This document shows, one piece after another, positions 53,880-63,289 of a stretch of DNA of 64,000 nucleotides. This stretch comes from Desulfofundulus thermosubterraneus DSM 16057 (GTDB taxonomy: Bacteria; Bacillota; Desulfotomaculia; Desulfotomaculales; Desulfovirgulaceae). A model generated the notes under the pieces. The model made no database searches and was not told the DNA's origin. It worked only from the letters and a program-made list of their open reading frames with translations. The position numbers were made by a program, and so were the translations under genes. The stretch spans positions 17,894 to 81,893 of the forward strand of contig NZ_FQZM01000015.1 in assembly GCF_900142025.1 (NCBI RefSeq), given 5' to 3'. How positions within the stretch are numbered: position 1 is the stretch's first letter; each line of letters starts with the position of its first letter.

Positions 53880-54686
53880 TTACGGGTTTAAAGTCTCATT
53901 CATGCTCCCGCTCCGGAAACCCTGTATATCCAGCGTTACATAGGTATACCCCAGTTGCTTTAATTTTTCACTAATTTCATTGGACCGCTGGATAATGAAA
54001 GCGAGATAATCCTTTGGCACCTCTATCCGGGCCAGGTTGCCATGGTCCCTAACTCTCAGCTCCGGAATGCCCAGCTGCCGTAAAAACCTTTCTCCTTCTG
54101 CCACCCGTACCAGTCCTTCCCGGGTAATGGGAGTGCCGTAGGGAAACCTGGTGGCCAGGCAGGGAGAAGCCGGTTTGCCGGCAGTGGGCAGCCCCAGCCG
54201 GCGGGACAGCGCGCGGATATCCCGTTTAGTCAAACCCGCTTCCTGCAAAGGGCTGCGGATCCCCAATTCCTTTGCGGCTTTAATGCCCGGCCGGTAATCG
54301 CCCGTGTCATCGGCATTCAGACCGTCGAGCACGCAATTTAAGCCGTGGATGCGGGCCTCTTCCCATAATCTGGCATACACTTCTTTCTTGCAGTGGTAAC
54401 ACCGCTCCGGAGGGTTGGTGGCAAACACCGGGTTGTCCAAACCCTTTGTTGCTATAGCAAGATGTTTTGCACCAATCAAACGGGCCAGATCTTTCGCCTC
54501 TTCCACCTCTTCCGCGGGGTAAATATCGGAGGTAGCCGTAACCGCCAGAACTTTTTCCTCCCCCAGAACCATATGGGCCACTTTAAGAAGTAAGGTGCTA
54601 TCTACCCCCCCGGAAAAGGCCACCAGACAACCATCCAGATTCTCCAGAATTTTCTTCAGATGATCAAATTTATTTAAGAGGCTCAT
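53880..54686 (-). CDS. larE: ATP-dependent sacrificial sulfur transferase LarE
   Basis: A 268-residue PP-loop enzyme that adds sulfur, donated from its own Cys or from a cluster, to the nickel-pincer cofactor precursor. PP-loop: VAFSGGVDSTLLLKVAHMVL (about 18-37). Cys-containing PERCYHCKKEVYARL (about 95-109) and SPCLATRFPYGTPIT (about 175-189) are the LarE sites. ATG at 54686 follows GGCAGGTG by 6 nt. It fits the LarC and LarA-like genes of the island, although it lies apart from them. Confidence 0.93.
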   Translation of the reverse strand: MSLLNKFDHLKKILENLDGCLVAFSGGVDSTLLLKVAHMVLGEEKVLAVTATSDIYPAEEVEEAKDLARLIGAKHLAIATKGLDNPVFATNPPERCYHCKKEVYARLWEEARIHGLNCVLDGLNADDTGDYRPGIKAAKELGIRSPLQEAGLTKRDIRALSRRLGLPTAGKPASPCLATRFPYGTPITREGLVRVAEGERFLRQLGIPELRVRDHGNLARIEVPKDYLAFIIQRSNEISEKLKQLGYTYVTLDIQGFRSGSMNETLNP

Positions 54687-54845
54687 GGTTGTCACCTGCC
54701 TTTGTAATCTTTCGCCGTAAAATGTGAACTTCCTCCGGAACAGGCCCGGAGGGACAGGATCTATATCTTCTAATGCAGGAATTTTTTGTTTTGATGTAGA
54801 AAAAAGGCCCTGTTCACTAATCTGGATTTACAGGAGTGAGATGGG

Positions 54846-55604
54846 GTGGGGTTTTTGAGCCGCAGCAAAGGATCGATACTTCTGGTGGAAGACTCTACAT
54901 TAACCAGGTTTTATTCCAGAAGGCTTTTAGAAAACAACGGTTATGAAGTAGCAGAAGCAGCCAGCGGGGAAGAAGCTCTGGTCAAAATAAGGGAAAGGCT
55001 TGATCCATTTGATCTTGTTATTATAGACATTAACCTTCCCGGTATCGATGGCCTGACCACTATAGAAAAAATAAAGGCCACCCCGCATTATCGTCACGTT
55101 CCGGTGATGATTTTGACTGTTGAGGCAAAGATATCCACAGTTAAGCAGGCCATCCAGGTAGGCGCCATCGAATACCTTTGCAAGCCTTTCAGCTCCGAAC
55201 AATTACTGCAGCGGGTAGAAAGGCTTATTGGACGCAGCGAAAACCCCCGTGATATTTTAGAAAGGATGCTTAGATTAGAAATTAACCGCGCCAAGAGAGG
55301 AAATTCAAAATTTTCCCTGGTGCTGGCGCAAAGAACAGCAGCCGGCAGGTTTAATACAGCAAGTGTAAAGAGGATTCTACAGAAAAAGCTGCGTGAAATT
55401 GACGAGGTACTGATGCTTGATGATAACCTCCTGGCGCTGGTACTTCCTTTAACAGATAAGGAAGGAGCAGCCACAGTAATAAAAAAGCTGCAGGAATGGG
55501 TGGCTGAAAAAGGGTGGCGCTTTGGCCTAGCGGTTTACCCGGAAAACGGCGGGAATGGCAAAGAATTGTTCGGGTACGCCCAAACCGCGATTTCAGAAAG
55601 CTGA
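54846..55604 (+). CDS. Response regulator with divergent GGDEF-like output
   Basis: A 252-residue regulator. Receiver domain (about 9-127): ILLVEDSTLTRFYSRRLLEN, DLVIIDINLPGIDGLTTIEK with the phosphorylated Asp, and CKPF near the end. The C-terminal half (about 135-250) has helix LRLEINRAKRGNSKFSLVLA and an end GWRFGLAVYPENGGNGKELF like a GGDEF domain, but no GGDEF or RxxD motif is visible, so it is probably not a cyclase. GTG start with AGGAG 9 nt upstream. No kinase nearby. Confidence 0.82.
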   Translation: MGFLSRSKGSILLVEDSTLTRFYSRRLLENNGYEVAEAASGEEALVKIRERLDPFDLVIIDINLPGIDGLTTIEKIKATPHYRHVPVMILTVEAKISTVKQAIQVGAIEYLCKPFSSEQLLQRVERLIGRSENPRDILERMLRLEINRAKRGNSKFSLVLAQRTAAGRFNTASVKRILQKKLREIDEVLMLDDNLLALVLPLTDKEGAATVIKKLQEWVAEKGWRFGLAVYPENGGNGKELFGYAQTAISES

Positions 55605-55706
55605 AATCCGGTGAAGGCAATTGCCCCAACCGGACTGCTTTCCTGGAGCAGAGCAAAAATCACGCACCGGGGTTTGTGGCCGGGCACGCCCCGGGCATTC
55701 CTACAG

Positions 55707-57914
55707 CTATTGCCCGGCTGCCGCTTGCTCCCGGTTCCTCTGTTTTTCCCTCGACTTTTCATAATCAGCAAAGGAAGCAACACCTGTCGGCAGAAACAAC
55801 AGAGTAGCTACCCCCCCCCCCCCATTGGTAATAACTACCATTTCATCTTCCGGGATCTGGAGGAAAGCCTCCACCACGCGCGGGTCAAACTGCCGGCCCG
55901 CCCACCGCTGCAGTTCCTCCCGCGCCTGCCGGGGAGTAAAGGCCTGCCGGTAGGGCCTGGCGGACGTCATGGCATCGTAAGTATCGGCCACACGGATAAT
56001 GCGCGCCAGGAGAGGAATCTCTTCTCCCACCAGACCGGCGGGATAACCACCGCCGTCATAGTCCTCGTGGTGGTGCCGTACGGCCGCAATGACCGCCGCC
56101 GGAAATCTGGCCGGTTCCAGGATCCTGGCCCCCACCTCGGGGTGGCTCTGCATTTCCTTTCTTTCTTCCGTAGTAAGGGGCCCCGGCTTGAGCAGGATGT
56201 CTTCCCGCACGCCGATCTTGCCCAGATCATGTAAAAGCCCGGCCAGGTAGACCCGTTCCTGTTCTCCGGCATCAAGTCCCAGCACGCGGGCACATGCCCG
56301 CGCCCAATTCGCCACCCGCACGGAATGACCCTTTGTATAAACGTCCCTGGCCTCCAGTGCCGCCGCCAGCGCCTGCACGGCGCTCGAATAATGCTCCCGC
56401 AGCGACGAGTAGAGACGGGCGTTCTCCAGCGCCAGCCCGGTCTGGCCCGCAATGGTCGCCAGGTAACTGACTTCATCTTCACTCCAGCGCCGCGGTACGG
56501 GGGAGTAAACCTTCAACGTGCCCAGGATCCTTCCACCCACCTTCACCGGCACCACGGCCACGGCCCGCATCTCGGCCACGCAGTAGGGCAGGTGCGTACC
56601 GGGTCCGCTGGCGGCCAAGTCTTCCACTACGGCGGGTCTTCCCGTCTGGAGCACCCTGCCCAGCAGGGTACCGTCCGGCCGAATACGGCCTGCCCTGGCC
56701 TGCAGCTCCGCGCTCATGCCCAGGCCGGCCTTCAGCACCAGTTCGCCCGTCTCCTCGTCAAGCAACCGCAGCGCACACCATTGTGCCCCCAGCACGTCCC
56801 TTACATTCTCCAGAGCCGACTGGAGTACCAGATCCACATCGAGGCTGCTCGATACCACCTGACCCACTTCGATTAACCGTTCCAGCATGGTCGCCCTTGC
56901 CTGCAGCTGGCGGAACAGGCGGGCGTTTTCCAGCGCCAGCCCCAGGCCGGTGCCCAGGGTAGTTAAAAAAACGGTCTCATCTTCGGTGAAATGCGCGCCT
57001 TCCGGCCTGCCCGCTATGGTGAGTACGCCCGTTACCTTACCCCCAACCGTAAGAGGTATGGCTACCGCCGGCCGCTTCTCTTCAGGCGTGCTGCCTTCGG
57101 GACGGCTGTCAAAGTGTGCGGCGCGGGCCTCCCGTTCAACGGCGGCGACTATTTCGCCTGCAGGCACGACCCGGAACTCGTTGCAGGACTCCAGGGTAGC
57201 CGCCGTTTCGCTTTCCGTGACCCCCGGCATCACCTCATTCAACATTACCACCGACCCGCTGGTGGCTCCGGTCAACCCCAGCACGGCTTCCAGGGCCTGC
57301 TGCGCCACTTCGGCCACCTGGATACTACTGGTAACCGTCCGAGTGAATTCAAAGAGAGTGGTAAGCTCGTCCACCTTCCTCTGAAGTTCCTGCCTGGCGT
57401 GCAGCAGCCGGGCCACGGTGCCCGTTACTGCCTGTGCCAGCCCCATGGCTGCCCGGAGCCGTTCTTCCGGCCAGATGGGCATTGCCCCGGCTGCCGCCTG
57501 GAGTTTTCCCGGATCAAGGCCAGTTTCCCGGGCAAGCCGCACCACTGCCTCCTCGGCCGGCGGCCGCAGGGCCACGTTGCCGCCCAGCATTACAGCCACG
57601 ATTTCTCCGGCCACCCGCAGGGGAACCGCCAGATGCACCAGCCCGGCGTGACAGGTGTGGATGACTTCCCTCCCCGCAGCCACAGCAATCCTGGCGGAGC
57701 TCGCACGCGAATCCGCACATCTGGCCCGTCCTTCCGGGCTGGTGTTGAGCAGGGTGCAGAAAGCGCACTGGGTGGACGGTTCGGTCAGCGGACGCCCGTC
57801 CGGATATGTGGCCATTACCGCCAGCCCCAGAGCCAGTCTCATACTTTCCAGAAGCTCCTGCAAACCAATTTGCTTCAGCTCTTCGTAGTACGGCACCAGT
57901 TTTTCTTTATCCAT
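55707..57914 (-). CDS. PocR-GAF-GAF-HD-GYP sensory phosphodiesterase
   Basis: About 735 residues. N-terminal PocR domain with conserved Cys (CAFCTLLNTSPEGRARCADS, HTCHAGLVHLAVPL; about 50-110), a coiled linker, GAF-1 (about 195-335) and GAF-2 (about 350-500), then HD-GYP (about 515-690): LAAALEARDVYTKGHSVRVA, GLLHDLGKIGVREDILLKPG, HPEVGARIL, HHHEDYDGGGYPAGL. It should hydrolyse cyclic di-GMP. A 13-G run (55811-55823) lies in the tail codons. The start is ATG 57914, 15 nt after AGGAGG, so it is uncertain. It lies downstream of hypE, about 100 bp away. Confidence 0.9.
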   Translation of the reverse strand: MDKEKLVPYYEELKQIGLQELLESMRLALGLAVMATYPDGRPLTEPSTQCAFCTLLNTSPEGRARCADSRASSARIAVAAGREVIHTCHAGLVHLAVPLRVAGEIVAVMLGGNVALRPPAEEAVVRLARETGLDPGKLQAAAGAMPIWPEERLRAAMGLAQAVTGTVARLLHARQELQRKVDELTTLFEFTRTVTSSIQVAEVAQQALEAVLGLTGATSGSVVMLNEVMPGVTESETAATLESCNEFRVVPAGEIVAAVEREARAAHFDSRPEGSTPEEKRPAVAIPLTVGGKVTGVLTIAGRPEGAHFTEDETVFLTTLGTGLGLALENARLFRQLQARATMLERLIEVGQVVSSSLDVDLVLQSALENVRDVLGAQWCALRLLDEETGELVLKAGLGMSAELQARAGRIRPDGTLLGRVLQTGRPAVVEDLAASGPGTHLPYCVAEMRAVAVVPVKVGGRILGTLKVYSPVPRRWSEDEVSYLATIAGQTGLALENARLYSSLREHYSSAVQALAAALEARDVYTKGHSVRVANWARACARVLGLDAGEQERVYLAGLLHDLGKIGVREDILLKPGPLTTEERKEMQSHPEVGARILEPARFPAAVIAAVRHHHEDYDGGGYPAGLVGEEIPLLARIIRVADTYDAMTSARPYRQAFTPRQAREELQRWAGRQFDPRVVEAFLQIPEDEMVVITNGGGGVATLLFLPTGVASFADYEKSREKQRNREQAAAGQ
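55811..55823 (-). repeat. Homopolymer of 13 G (coding strand) in the HD-GYP gene
   Basis: Thirteen C on the plus strand, read as four Gly codons plus the G of a Val codon. Twelve G would give an immediate TAG; fourteen would add about 15 other residues before a stop. Confidence 0.9.
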
Positions 57915-58007
57915 GATAGTGGATCCACACCCCCTCCTTTTAACCAGCACTCGCCGGTCGATACCCGGTTAATCACCATCTCCATCAACCCGCCAGCACA
58001 GCTATAG

Positions 58008-59015
58008 CTAGCAGATCCGCGGCAGCGGGGCGCCGGCCAGCATGTCCAGGAACTTCGTCCCGCCGAGGGCGGTCTTCAAATACACGTTCCCCCTGCCGGC
58101 GCGCACTTCACCAATGATGCAGGCGTCCCGCCCCAGCGGGTGCGCGCGCATCAGGGCCACCGCATCTTCCGCTTCTTCCGGGGTGATGACGGTCATAAAC
58201 TTCCCTTCGTTGGCCAGGTAGAGCGGATCCAGGCCCAGCATCTCCGCCGCACCCCGGGTGGCCGCCCCCACCGGGATCGCCTGTTCTTCAAGCCATATAT
58301 CCACACCGGCGGCGGCAGCAATTTCCTTAGCAGCCGTGGCCATACCGCCGCGCGTCAGATCCCGCATGATTTTGATGCCACGCAATGCGCGCAAGAGCTC
58401 GCCGATGATGCCGTTCAGGGCAGCGCAGTCGCTCACGATCTGGTCCTCGAAACCGAATCCCTCGCGCCGGGCCAGCACCGCCATGCCGTGATCGCCAAGG
58501 TTCCCATTCACCAGTACCAGGTCACCCGGTGTGATCCGGTGGTAACCGAGATCCCGGTCCGGCGGCAAACAACCCAAACCCGTAGTGTTGATGAAGATGC
58601 GGTCAAGCTGGCCGCGGCCCACCACCTTGGTATCCCCGGCTATGATCTCCACCCCCGCCTCCCGGCAGGTACGGGCCATGGAAGCCACCACCCGCTCCAG
58701 GTCGGCCAGGGGGAATCCCTCCTCAATCAGGAAGGAAGCGGTGAAATACCGCGGCTCCGCCCCGCTCACGGCCAGGTCGTTGACGGTCCCGCAAACCGCC
58801 AGTTTCCCTATATCCCCGCCTGGGAAAAACGGCGGGTTAATAACGAAGGCATCGGTGGTGATGGCTATGCGCCCGCCGTCAAGTTGCAAAGCCGCAGCAT
58901 CGGTCAGCCTAGCCAGGATGTCGTTGCCGAAGTGCTTGAGAAAGAGACCGGTTACCAGCTCATGTGTGAGCCGGCCCCCGTCGCCGTGCGCCAGCAAAAT
59001 GAGTTTGTTCTCCAA
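58008..59015 (-). CDS. hypE: Hydrogenase maturation protein HypE
   Basis: A 335-residue HypE that dehydrates the C-terminal thiocarbamate to thiocyanate, supplying cyanide ligands to the NiFe site. It starts with a LAHGDGGRLTHELVTGLFLK block, has DAFVINPPFFPGGDIGKLAV (about 60) and TRGGMATAAKEIAAAAGVDI (about 230), and ends PRIC with the required C-terminal Cys. It is the last hyp gene, 18 bp after hypD. Confidence 0.97.
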   Translation of the reverse strand: MENKLILLAHGDGGRLTHELVTGLFLKHFGNDILARLTDAAALQLDGGRIAITTDAFVINPPFFPGGDIGKLAVCGTVNDLAVSGAEPRYFTASFLIEEGFPLADLERVVASMARTCREAGVEIIAGDTKVVGRGQLDRIFINTTGLGCLPPDRDLGYHRITPGDLVLVNGNLGDHGMAVLARREGFGFEDQIVSDCAALNGIIGELLRALRGIKIMRDLTRGGMATAAKEIAAAAGVDIWLEEQAIPVGAATRGAAEMLGLDPLYLANEGKFMTVITPEEAEDAVALMRAHPLGRDACIIGEVRAGRGNVYLKTALGGTKFLDMLAGAPLPRIC

Positions 59016-59033
59016 GTTCTCTCCCTGCCTTTG

Positions 59034-60143
59034 CTACTGTCGCCGCTCGTACTGGTAGTAGGCCGCACAGGCCCCCTCGGAGGAAACCATGCAGGGGCCC
59101 ACCGGGTGGGCCGGCGTGCAGACCTTCCCGAAAAGGCGGCAGTCCCCGGGTGTGAGTTTTCCCTTAAGGAGGTCGCCGCAGGCGCACCCCCTGGGGAGCC
59201 GGGGAGGTTCAATCGTCACCTGGAACCTGGCCGCCGCGTCAAAGTCACGGTAGGCGGGCCGGATATTGAGACCGCTCTGCGGGATAATCCCGAAGCCGCG
59301 CCAGGAGGCGTCGCCTACCTCGAAGAATTCGGCCATCTGCGCCCGGGCGCGTGGGTTGCCTTCCTCGCGCACCACGCGGGAGTAACCGTTTTCCACCCGC
59401 GCTTCGCCGTCAAGTATCTGCCCCAGGAGGCAGTAGATGGCATCGATGATGTCCAGAGTCTCGAATCCAGCCACCACCGCCGGAAGGCCGTACTCGGTGG
59501 CAATGAAATCGAAGGACCGTCGCCCGATAATGGTGCTCACGTGGCCGGGCAGGATAAACCCGTCGATCCTGATCTCGGGATCGGCAATAATCGCCCGCAT
59601 GGCCGGCGGCACAACCTTGTGCGTGGAGTAGACGGAAAAGTTCTTCACGCCCTTACCCCTGGCCTCGGCGATGGCCGCTGCGACGCCGGGGGCCGTGGTT
59701 TCAAAGCCAACCCCCAGGAAGACGAGCTGGCGCTCCGGGTGTTCCGCGGCGTAGGCCACGGCGTCCCGGGGGGAATAGAAGACGCGTACGTCCGCCCCGG
59801 CCGCCCGCTGCCGCTCAAGTGAAGTTCTGCTCCCGGGCACCCGCATCATGTCGCCGAAGGTGCCGACCGTCACCCCCAGCAGGGAAGCAAAAGCCACCAT
59901 CCGATCGATATCCGCATAGTCGGTGACGCAAACCGGGCAACCGGGACCGCTCCGCAACTCCATGTACTCGCCGAGGATGCTGCGCAGACCCGCGCGCGAG
60001 ATGGCCACCGTGTGCGTGCCGCATACCTCCATAAAGACCGCCGGTCGGCCGAGTTTTTCCCTTACCTTCTGCGCCCGATTGATGACCCTGGCCAGAAGAC
60101 CTCTACTGAGGACCGGGTCCCGAAACTTCTCCAGGAACAGCAT
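59034..60143 (-). CDS. hypD: Hydrogenase maturation protein HypD
   Basis: A 369-residue [4Fe-4S] scaffold that, with HypC, carries the Fe(CN)2CO unit. Motifs: FMEVCGTHTVAISRAGLRSI (about 39-58), LRSGPGCPVCVTDYADIDRM (about 66-85), VFLGVGFETTAPGVAAAIAE and the C-terminal Cys set PRGCACGDLLKGKLTPGDCR with CTPAHPVGPCMVSSEGAC. Its ATG lies 40 bp inside the hypC gene. Confidence 0.97.
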   Translation of the reverse strand: MLFLEKFRDPVLSRGLLARVINRAQKVREKLGRPAVFMEVCGTHTVAISRAGLRSILGEYMELRSGPGCPVCVTDYADIDRMVAFASLLGVTVGTFGDMMRVPGSRTSLERQRAAGADVRVFYSPRDAVAYAAEHPERQLVFLGVGFETTAPGVAAAIAEARGKGVKNFSVYSTHKVVPPAMRAIIADPEIRIDGFILPGHVSTIIGRRSFDFIATEYGLPAVVAGFETLDIIDAIYCLLGQILDGEARVENGYSRVVREEGNPRARAQMAEFFEVGDASWRGFGIIPQSGLNIRPAYRDFDAAARFQVTIEPPRLPRGCACGDLLKGKLTPGDCRLFGKVCTPAHPVGPCMVSSEGACAAYYQYERRQ

Positions 60144-60360
60144 TGCCTAAAACTTCCTCCAACAGTTTGATCCGTATTTCCGCCTCTTCCACATTGATCT
60201 TCTCGATGGCGTACCCCGTGTGCACCATGAGGTAATCGCCCACCCGTACGTCGGGCACAAAGAAGGTAGAGACGCGGTTTTTAACGCCAAAGGTTTCGAT
60301 TACTGCCGTTTGCTCCTCCGGGTGAACCTCTATTACCCGGCCTGGAATGCCCAAGCACAC
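60103..60360 (-). CDS. hypC: Hydrogenase maturation chaperone HypC
   Basis: An 85-residue HypC. The GTG at 60360 gives MCLGIPGRVIEVHPEEQ, placing the essential Cys at position 2; AGGGGGT lies 7 nt upstream. The ATG two codons earlier would add Met-Asp before the Met-Cys and is not expected. It overlaps hypD by 41 bp. The tail (about 65-85) is longer than usual, ending GEVSGPGPQ. Confidence 0.95.
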   Translation of the reverse strand: MCLGIPGRVIEVHPEEQTAVIETFGVKNRVSTFFVPDVRVGDYLMVHTGYAIEKINVEEAEIRIKLLEEVLGNAVPGEVSGPGPQ

Positions 60361-60365
60361 ATCCA

Positions 60366-62675
60366 TTACCCCCTATCTTTTAACGCCCGCATCCGGGCTA
60401 TAACCGCCTGGCCCAGGCAGAGCCCCCCGTCATTGGCCGGTACCTGCCGGTGCCAAACCACCCGGAAACCATTACGGGCCAGTTCCTCCTTTGCCCGCGC
60501 AAAAAGGTAAGGGTTCTGCCAGGTGCCGCCACTCAAGGCCACCAGGTTAAGGCCGGTACGCTGCGCGACGCGGCGCACAGCTTCCAGCACCATGGCCAGC
60601 ACCGTGTTGTGGAAGCGCGTGGCGATGAACTCCCTGTCCCGCCCACGCTCAGTGTCAGCCAGAATACCGGCAATGGTCCCTGCCGGCAGGATAACTTCCC
60701 CCTCGATGCGGAAGGGGTACGGTTCAAGATCCTTACCTGCCTCCGGCGCCAGCGTCAACCCGCCAAGCTCTATCGCCGCCTGCCCCTCGTAGGTATTCTT
60801 TTCGCACACCCCCAGGAGCGCGGTCACCGCGTCGAAGAAGCGGCCGCACCCGGAGCTCAGGGGGGAGTTAAAACCGGAAGCGATCAGCCGTTCCACGACC
60901 TCCAGCTCGCGCCCCCTGTCACCAAAAAGCACGCGTGCCACCCGCCTGCCACGCTCGCCCAGGTACGTGATCAGGTAGGATACCGCCGTCCGCCAGGGGT
61001 GACGCACCGCCTGCTCGCCACCCGGCAGCGGGATGTACGCCAGGTGCATTTCGCGCGTAAAGTCCAGGTAATCCCCGGTGATCACCTCGAAACCCCACAG
61101 GTTGCCGTCGAGGCCGTACCCGGTGCCGTCCAGGATCACCCCGATGGCAGGTTCGGCCAGCCCGTTGTCGGCCAGGCAGGACACCAGGTGCGCGTGATGG
61201 TGCTGCACCCCGTACCGGACCCTGGCCGGAATCTTCGCCGCCAGACGCGAGGAACGGTAGTCAGGGTGCAGGTCGTACCCCACCACCTCCGGCTTCACCC
61301 CGAGCAGCCGCTCGAAATTGACCAGGCTCGTAAAAAGGTTTTCCTCTCCCTCAATGCTGTCCAGTTCGCCAATGTGCTGGCTGGCGAAAGCCAGGTTTTT
61401 CTTAAGCAGGCAGAAAGTGTTTTTCATCTCCCCACCAATACCCAGAACCACCGGCCCGTCCTTCACCGGCACCGCCACCGGCCGCGGTACATACCCGCGC
61501 GACCGGCGCATGAGGATTATCTCGCCCGCCACCACCATCGCCAGCGAATCGTCGCACCGGTTGACGATGTCGCGGTTGTGCCACAGGAAGTAATCTGCGA
61601 TCCCACCCAATTCCTCCAGAGCCGCGGCGTTGTCCTTGGCCAACGGCAGTTCCGAATAATTGCCGCTGGTCATCACCAGGATGTCGAACGGCCCCTCGAA
61701 CAGGAGCAGATGCAGCGGCGTGTAGGGCAGCATCACGCCCAGGGTTTTCAACCCCAGAACCAGCTCTTCCGGCAGCCCGGCATCCGGGCGCCGCTGCAGC
61801 ACCACGATCGGCGCCTGGGGGGATAACAAAAGTTCTTTCTCCTGCTCGCTTACCACACAATACCGCTCTACTGCCTCGAGATCCCGGCACATGACCGCAA
61901 ACGGTTTCGCGCTACGCCCCTTGCGGCGCCGCAGCGCCACCAACGCGTCCCGGTTCCTGGCGTCGCAGACCAGATGAAACCCGCCCAGGCTCTTGACAGC
62001 CAGGATCCGACCCTGCGCCAGCAACTCCCAGGCGTTTTCCCTCCAGTCACCCGGTACCGGATGGCCCGCGCCGTCCACCAGCTCCACCCGGGGGCCGCAG
62101 GCGGGGCAGGCCACCGGTTGAGCGTGGAAACGCCGGTCCCGCGGGTCGTGGTACTCCCGAGCGCACTCCGGGCACATGGGGAATGCCGCCATGGAGGTCC
62201 TGGGCCGGTCGTACGGCAAATCCCGGACGATGGTGAACCGCGGCCCGCAGTTGGTGCAGTTGGTAAACGGGTAGTGATAGTGCCGGTCGGCCGGGTCAAA
62301 GGTCTCGCGGGCGCAGTCCGCACACAGCGCCACGTCCGGCGGTACCAGGGCCTCCTTCTCCTCCCCCGCCTCGCTGGCCGCAATGATAAAGGAGGCATAA
62401 CCACAGGGCGGCAACACCTCATAAGTCAGGGAATTTATCCGCGCCAGCCGGGGGGGGCGCCGCTGCACTTCCCCGGTGAAAGCGCGTACCGCCTCCTCCG
62501 GCCCCTCCACCTCGATCAGCACCCCGTGTCCCTCGTTAAGCACCGTTCCCTTAAGGCCGTATACTTCTGCCAGGTTGTAGACGAAGGGGCGAAACCCCAC
62601 CCCCTGCACGATGCCCTTAACGGTTATCCGGTGGCGGATGATCCTTTCTTCTCCTTCACCGCATCTCTCAGCCAC
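60366..62675 (-). CDS. hypF: Carbamoyltransferase HypF
   Basis: A 769-residue HypF that makes the HypE thiocarbamate from carbamoyl phosphate. Domains: acylphosphatase-like (about 13-100, ITVKGIVQGVGFRPFVYNLA), two zinc fingers (about 115-195, CADCARETF, CTNCGPRFT, CPECAREY, CPACGP), YrdC-like (about 205-390) and Kae1-like (about 395-769, VQHHHAHLVSCLADNGL and GLNLVALSGGTWQNPYL). The start overlaps the hypB end by 52 bp, so a later start is possible. HypF frames are complete. Confidence 0.97.
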   Translation of the reverse strand: MAERCGEGEERIIRHRITVKGIVQGVGFRPFVYNLAEVYGLKGTVLNEGHGVLIEVEGPEEAVRAFTGEVQRRPPRLARINSLTYEVLPPCGYASFIIAASEAGEEKEALVPPDVALCADCARETFDPADRHYHYPFTNCTNCGPRFTIVRDLPYDRPRTSMAAFPMCPECAREYHDPRDRRFHAQPVACPACGPRVELVDGAGHPVPGDWRENAWELLAQGRILAVKSLGGFHLVCDARNRDALVALRRRKGRSAKPFAVMCRDLEAVERYCVVSEQEKELLLSPQAPIVVLQRRPDAGLPEELVLGLKTLGVMLPYTPLHLLLFEGPFDILVMTSGNYSELPLAKDNAAALEELGGIADYFLWHNRDIVNRCDDSLAMVVAGEIILMRRSRGYVPRPVAVPVKDGPVVLGIGGEMKNTFCLLKKNLAFASQHIGELDSIEGEENLFTSLVNFERLLGVKPEVVGYDLHPDYRSSRLAAKIPARVRYGVQHHHAHLVSCLADNGLAEPAIGVILDGTGYGLDGNLWGFEVITGDYLDFTREMHLAYIPLPGGEQAVRHPWRTAVSYLITYLGERGRRVARVLFGDRGRELEVVERLIASGFNSPLSSGCGRFFDAVTALLGVCEKNTYEGQAAIELGGLTLAPEAGKDLEPYPFRIEGEVILPAGTIAGILADTERGRDREFIATRFHNTVLAMVLEAVRRVAQRTGLNLVALSGGTWQNPYLFARAKEELARNGFRVVWHRQVPANDGGLCLGQAVIARMRALKDRG

Positions 62676-63289
62676 GCATACCAGGCCTCCAGCCCCTCGC
62701 CGGTCTTCGCGGAAACCACAAACACCTTTGTCTTTGAGTTAATGGCCAGGATCTCTTGCCTGACCATTTCAAGGTCAAAATCGCTGTACGGCAGGAGATC
62801 AGACTTATTGATCAGGACAACCTGTGCCTCCTGGAAAACAAGCGGATACTTGGTCGGCTTGTCCCCGCCTTCGGCTACGCTCAAAACGGCCACTTTATAG
62901 TCCTCGCCCAGGTCGAACTCCGCCGGGCAAACCAGGTTGCCCACGTTTTCGATGAACATGATGTCGAGGGCTTCCGTATTGATCTCATCCAGCGCCTGCG
63001 CAATCATACTGGCGTCCAGGTGGCAGACGCCGGTGGTGTTAATCTGCACCACCTCCACCCCGTGCACCGCGATACGCTCTGCATCTCGCGTGGTGTAAAT
63101 GTCTCCCTCGATTACGCCCGTGCGGAATTCGTCTTTCAGCACCGCAATGGTCCGTTCCAGGATGGCAGTCTTTCCCGCACCGGGCGAACTGATCAGGTTT
63201 ACGGTAAGTACCCGTCCCAGCCGGGTCCGGTTTTTATCCGCCACCTGCTGGTTGGCGCTCAGCAGCTTCCGAGCCATCACTACCTTCAT
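62624..63289 (-). CDS. hypB: Hydrogenase nickel-insertion GTPase HypB
   Basis: A 221-residue GTPase that drives Ni loading with HypA. P-loop SSPGAGKTAILERTI (about 33-47), metal site GVCHLDASMIAQAL (about 86-99), ENVGNLVCPAEFDLGEDYKV (about 114-133) and NKSDLLPYSDFD (about 156-167). The N-terminus lacks a His-rich or CXXCGC extension, so it has no obvious nickel-storage region. It overlaps hypA by four bases. Confidence 0.96.
   Translation of the reverse strand: MKVVMARKLLSANQQVADKNRTRLGRVLTVNLISSPGAGKTAILERTIAVLKDEFRTGVIEGDIYTTRDAERIAVHGVEVVQINTTGVCHLDASMIAQALDEINTEALDIMFIENVGNLVCPAEFDLGEDYKVAVLSVAEGGDKPTKYPLVFQEAQVVLINKSDLLPYSDFDLEMVRQEILAINSKTKVFVVSAKTGEGLEAWYAWLRDAVKEKKGSSATG

Noticed and set aside
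58140..59822. 560-residue plus-strand reading frame across hypE and hypD
   Set aside because: A GC-rich shadow on the opposite strand of two well-supported genes with intact family motifs.
60450..61826. 458-residue plus-strand frame opposite hypF
   Set aside because: Composition shadow of hypF: no start signal and no family motif.
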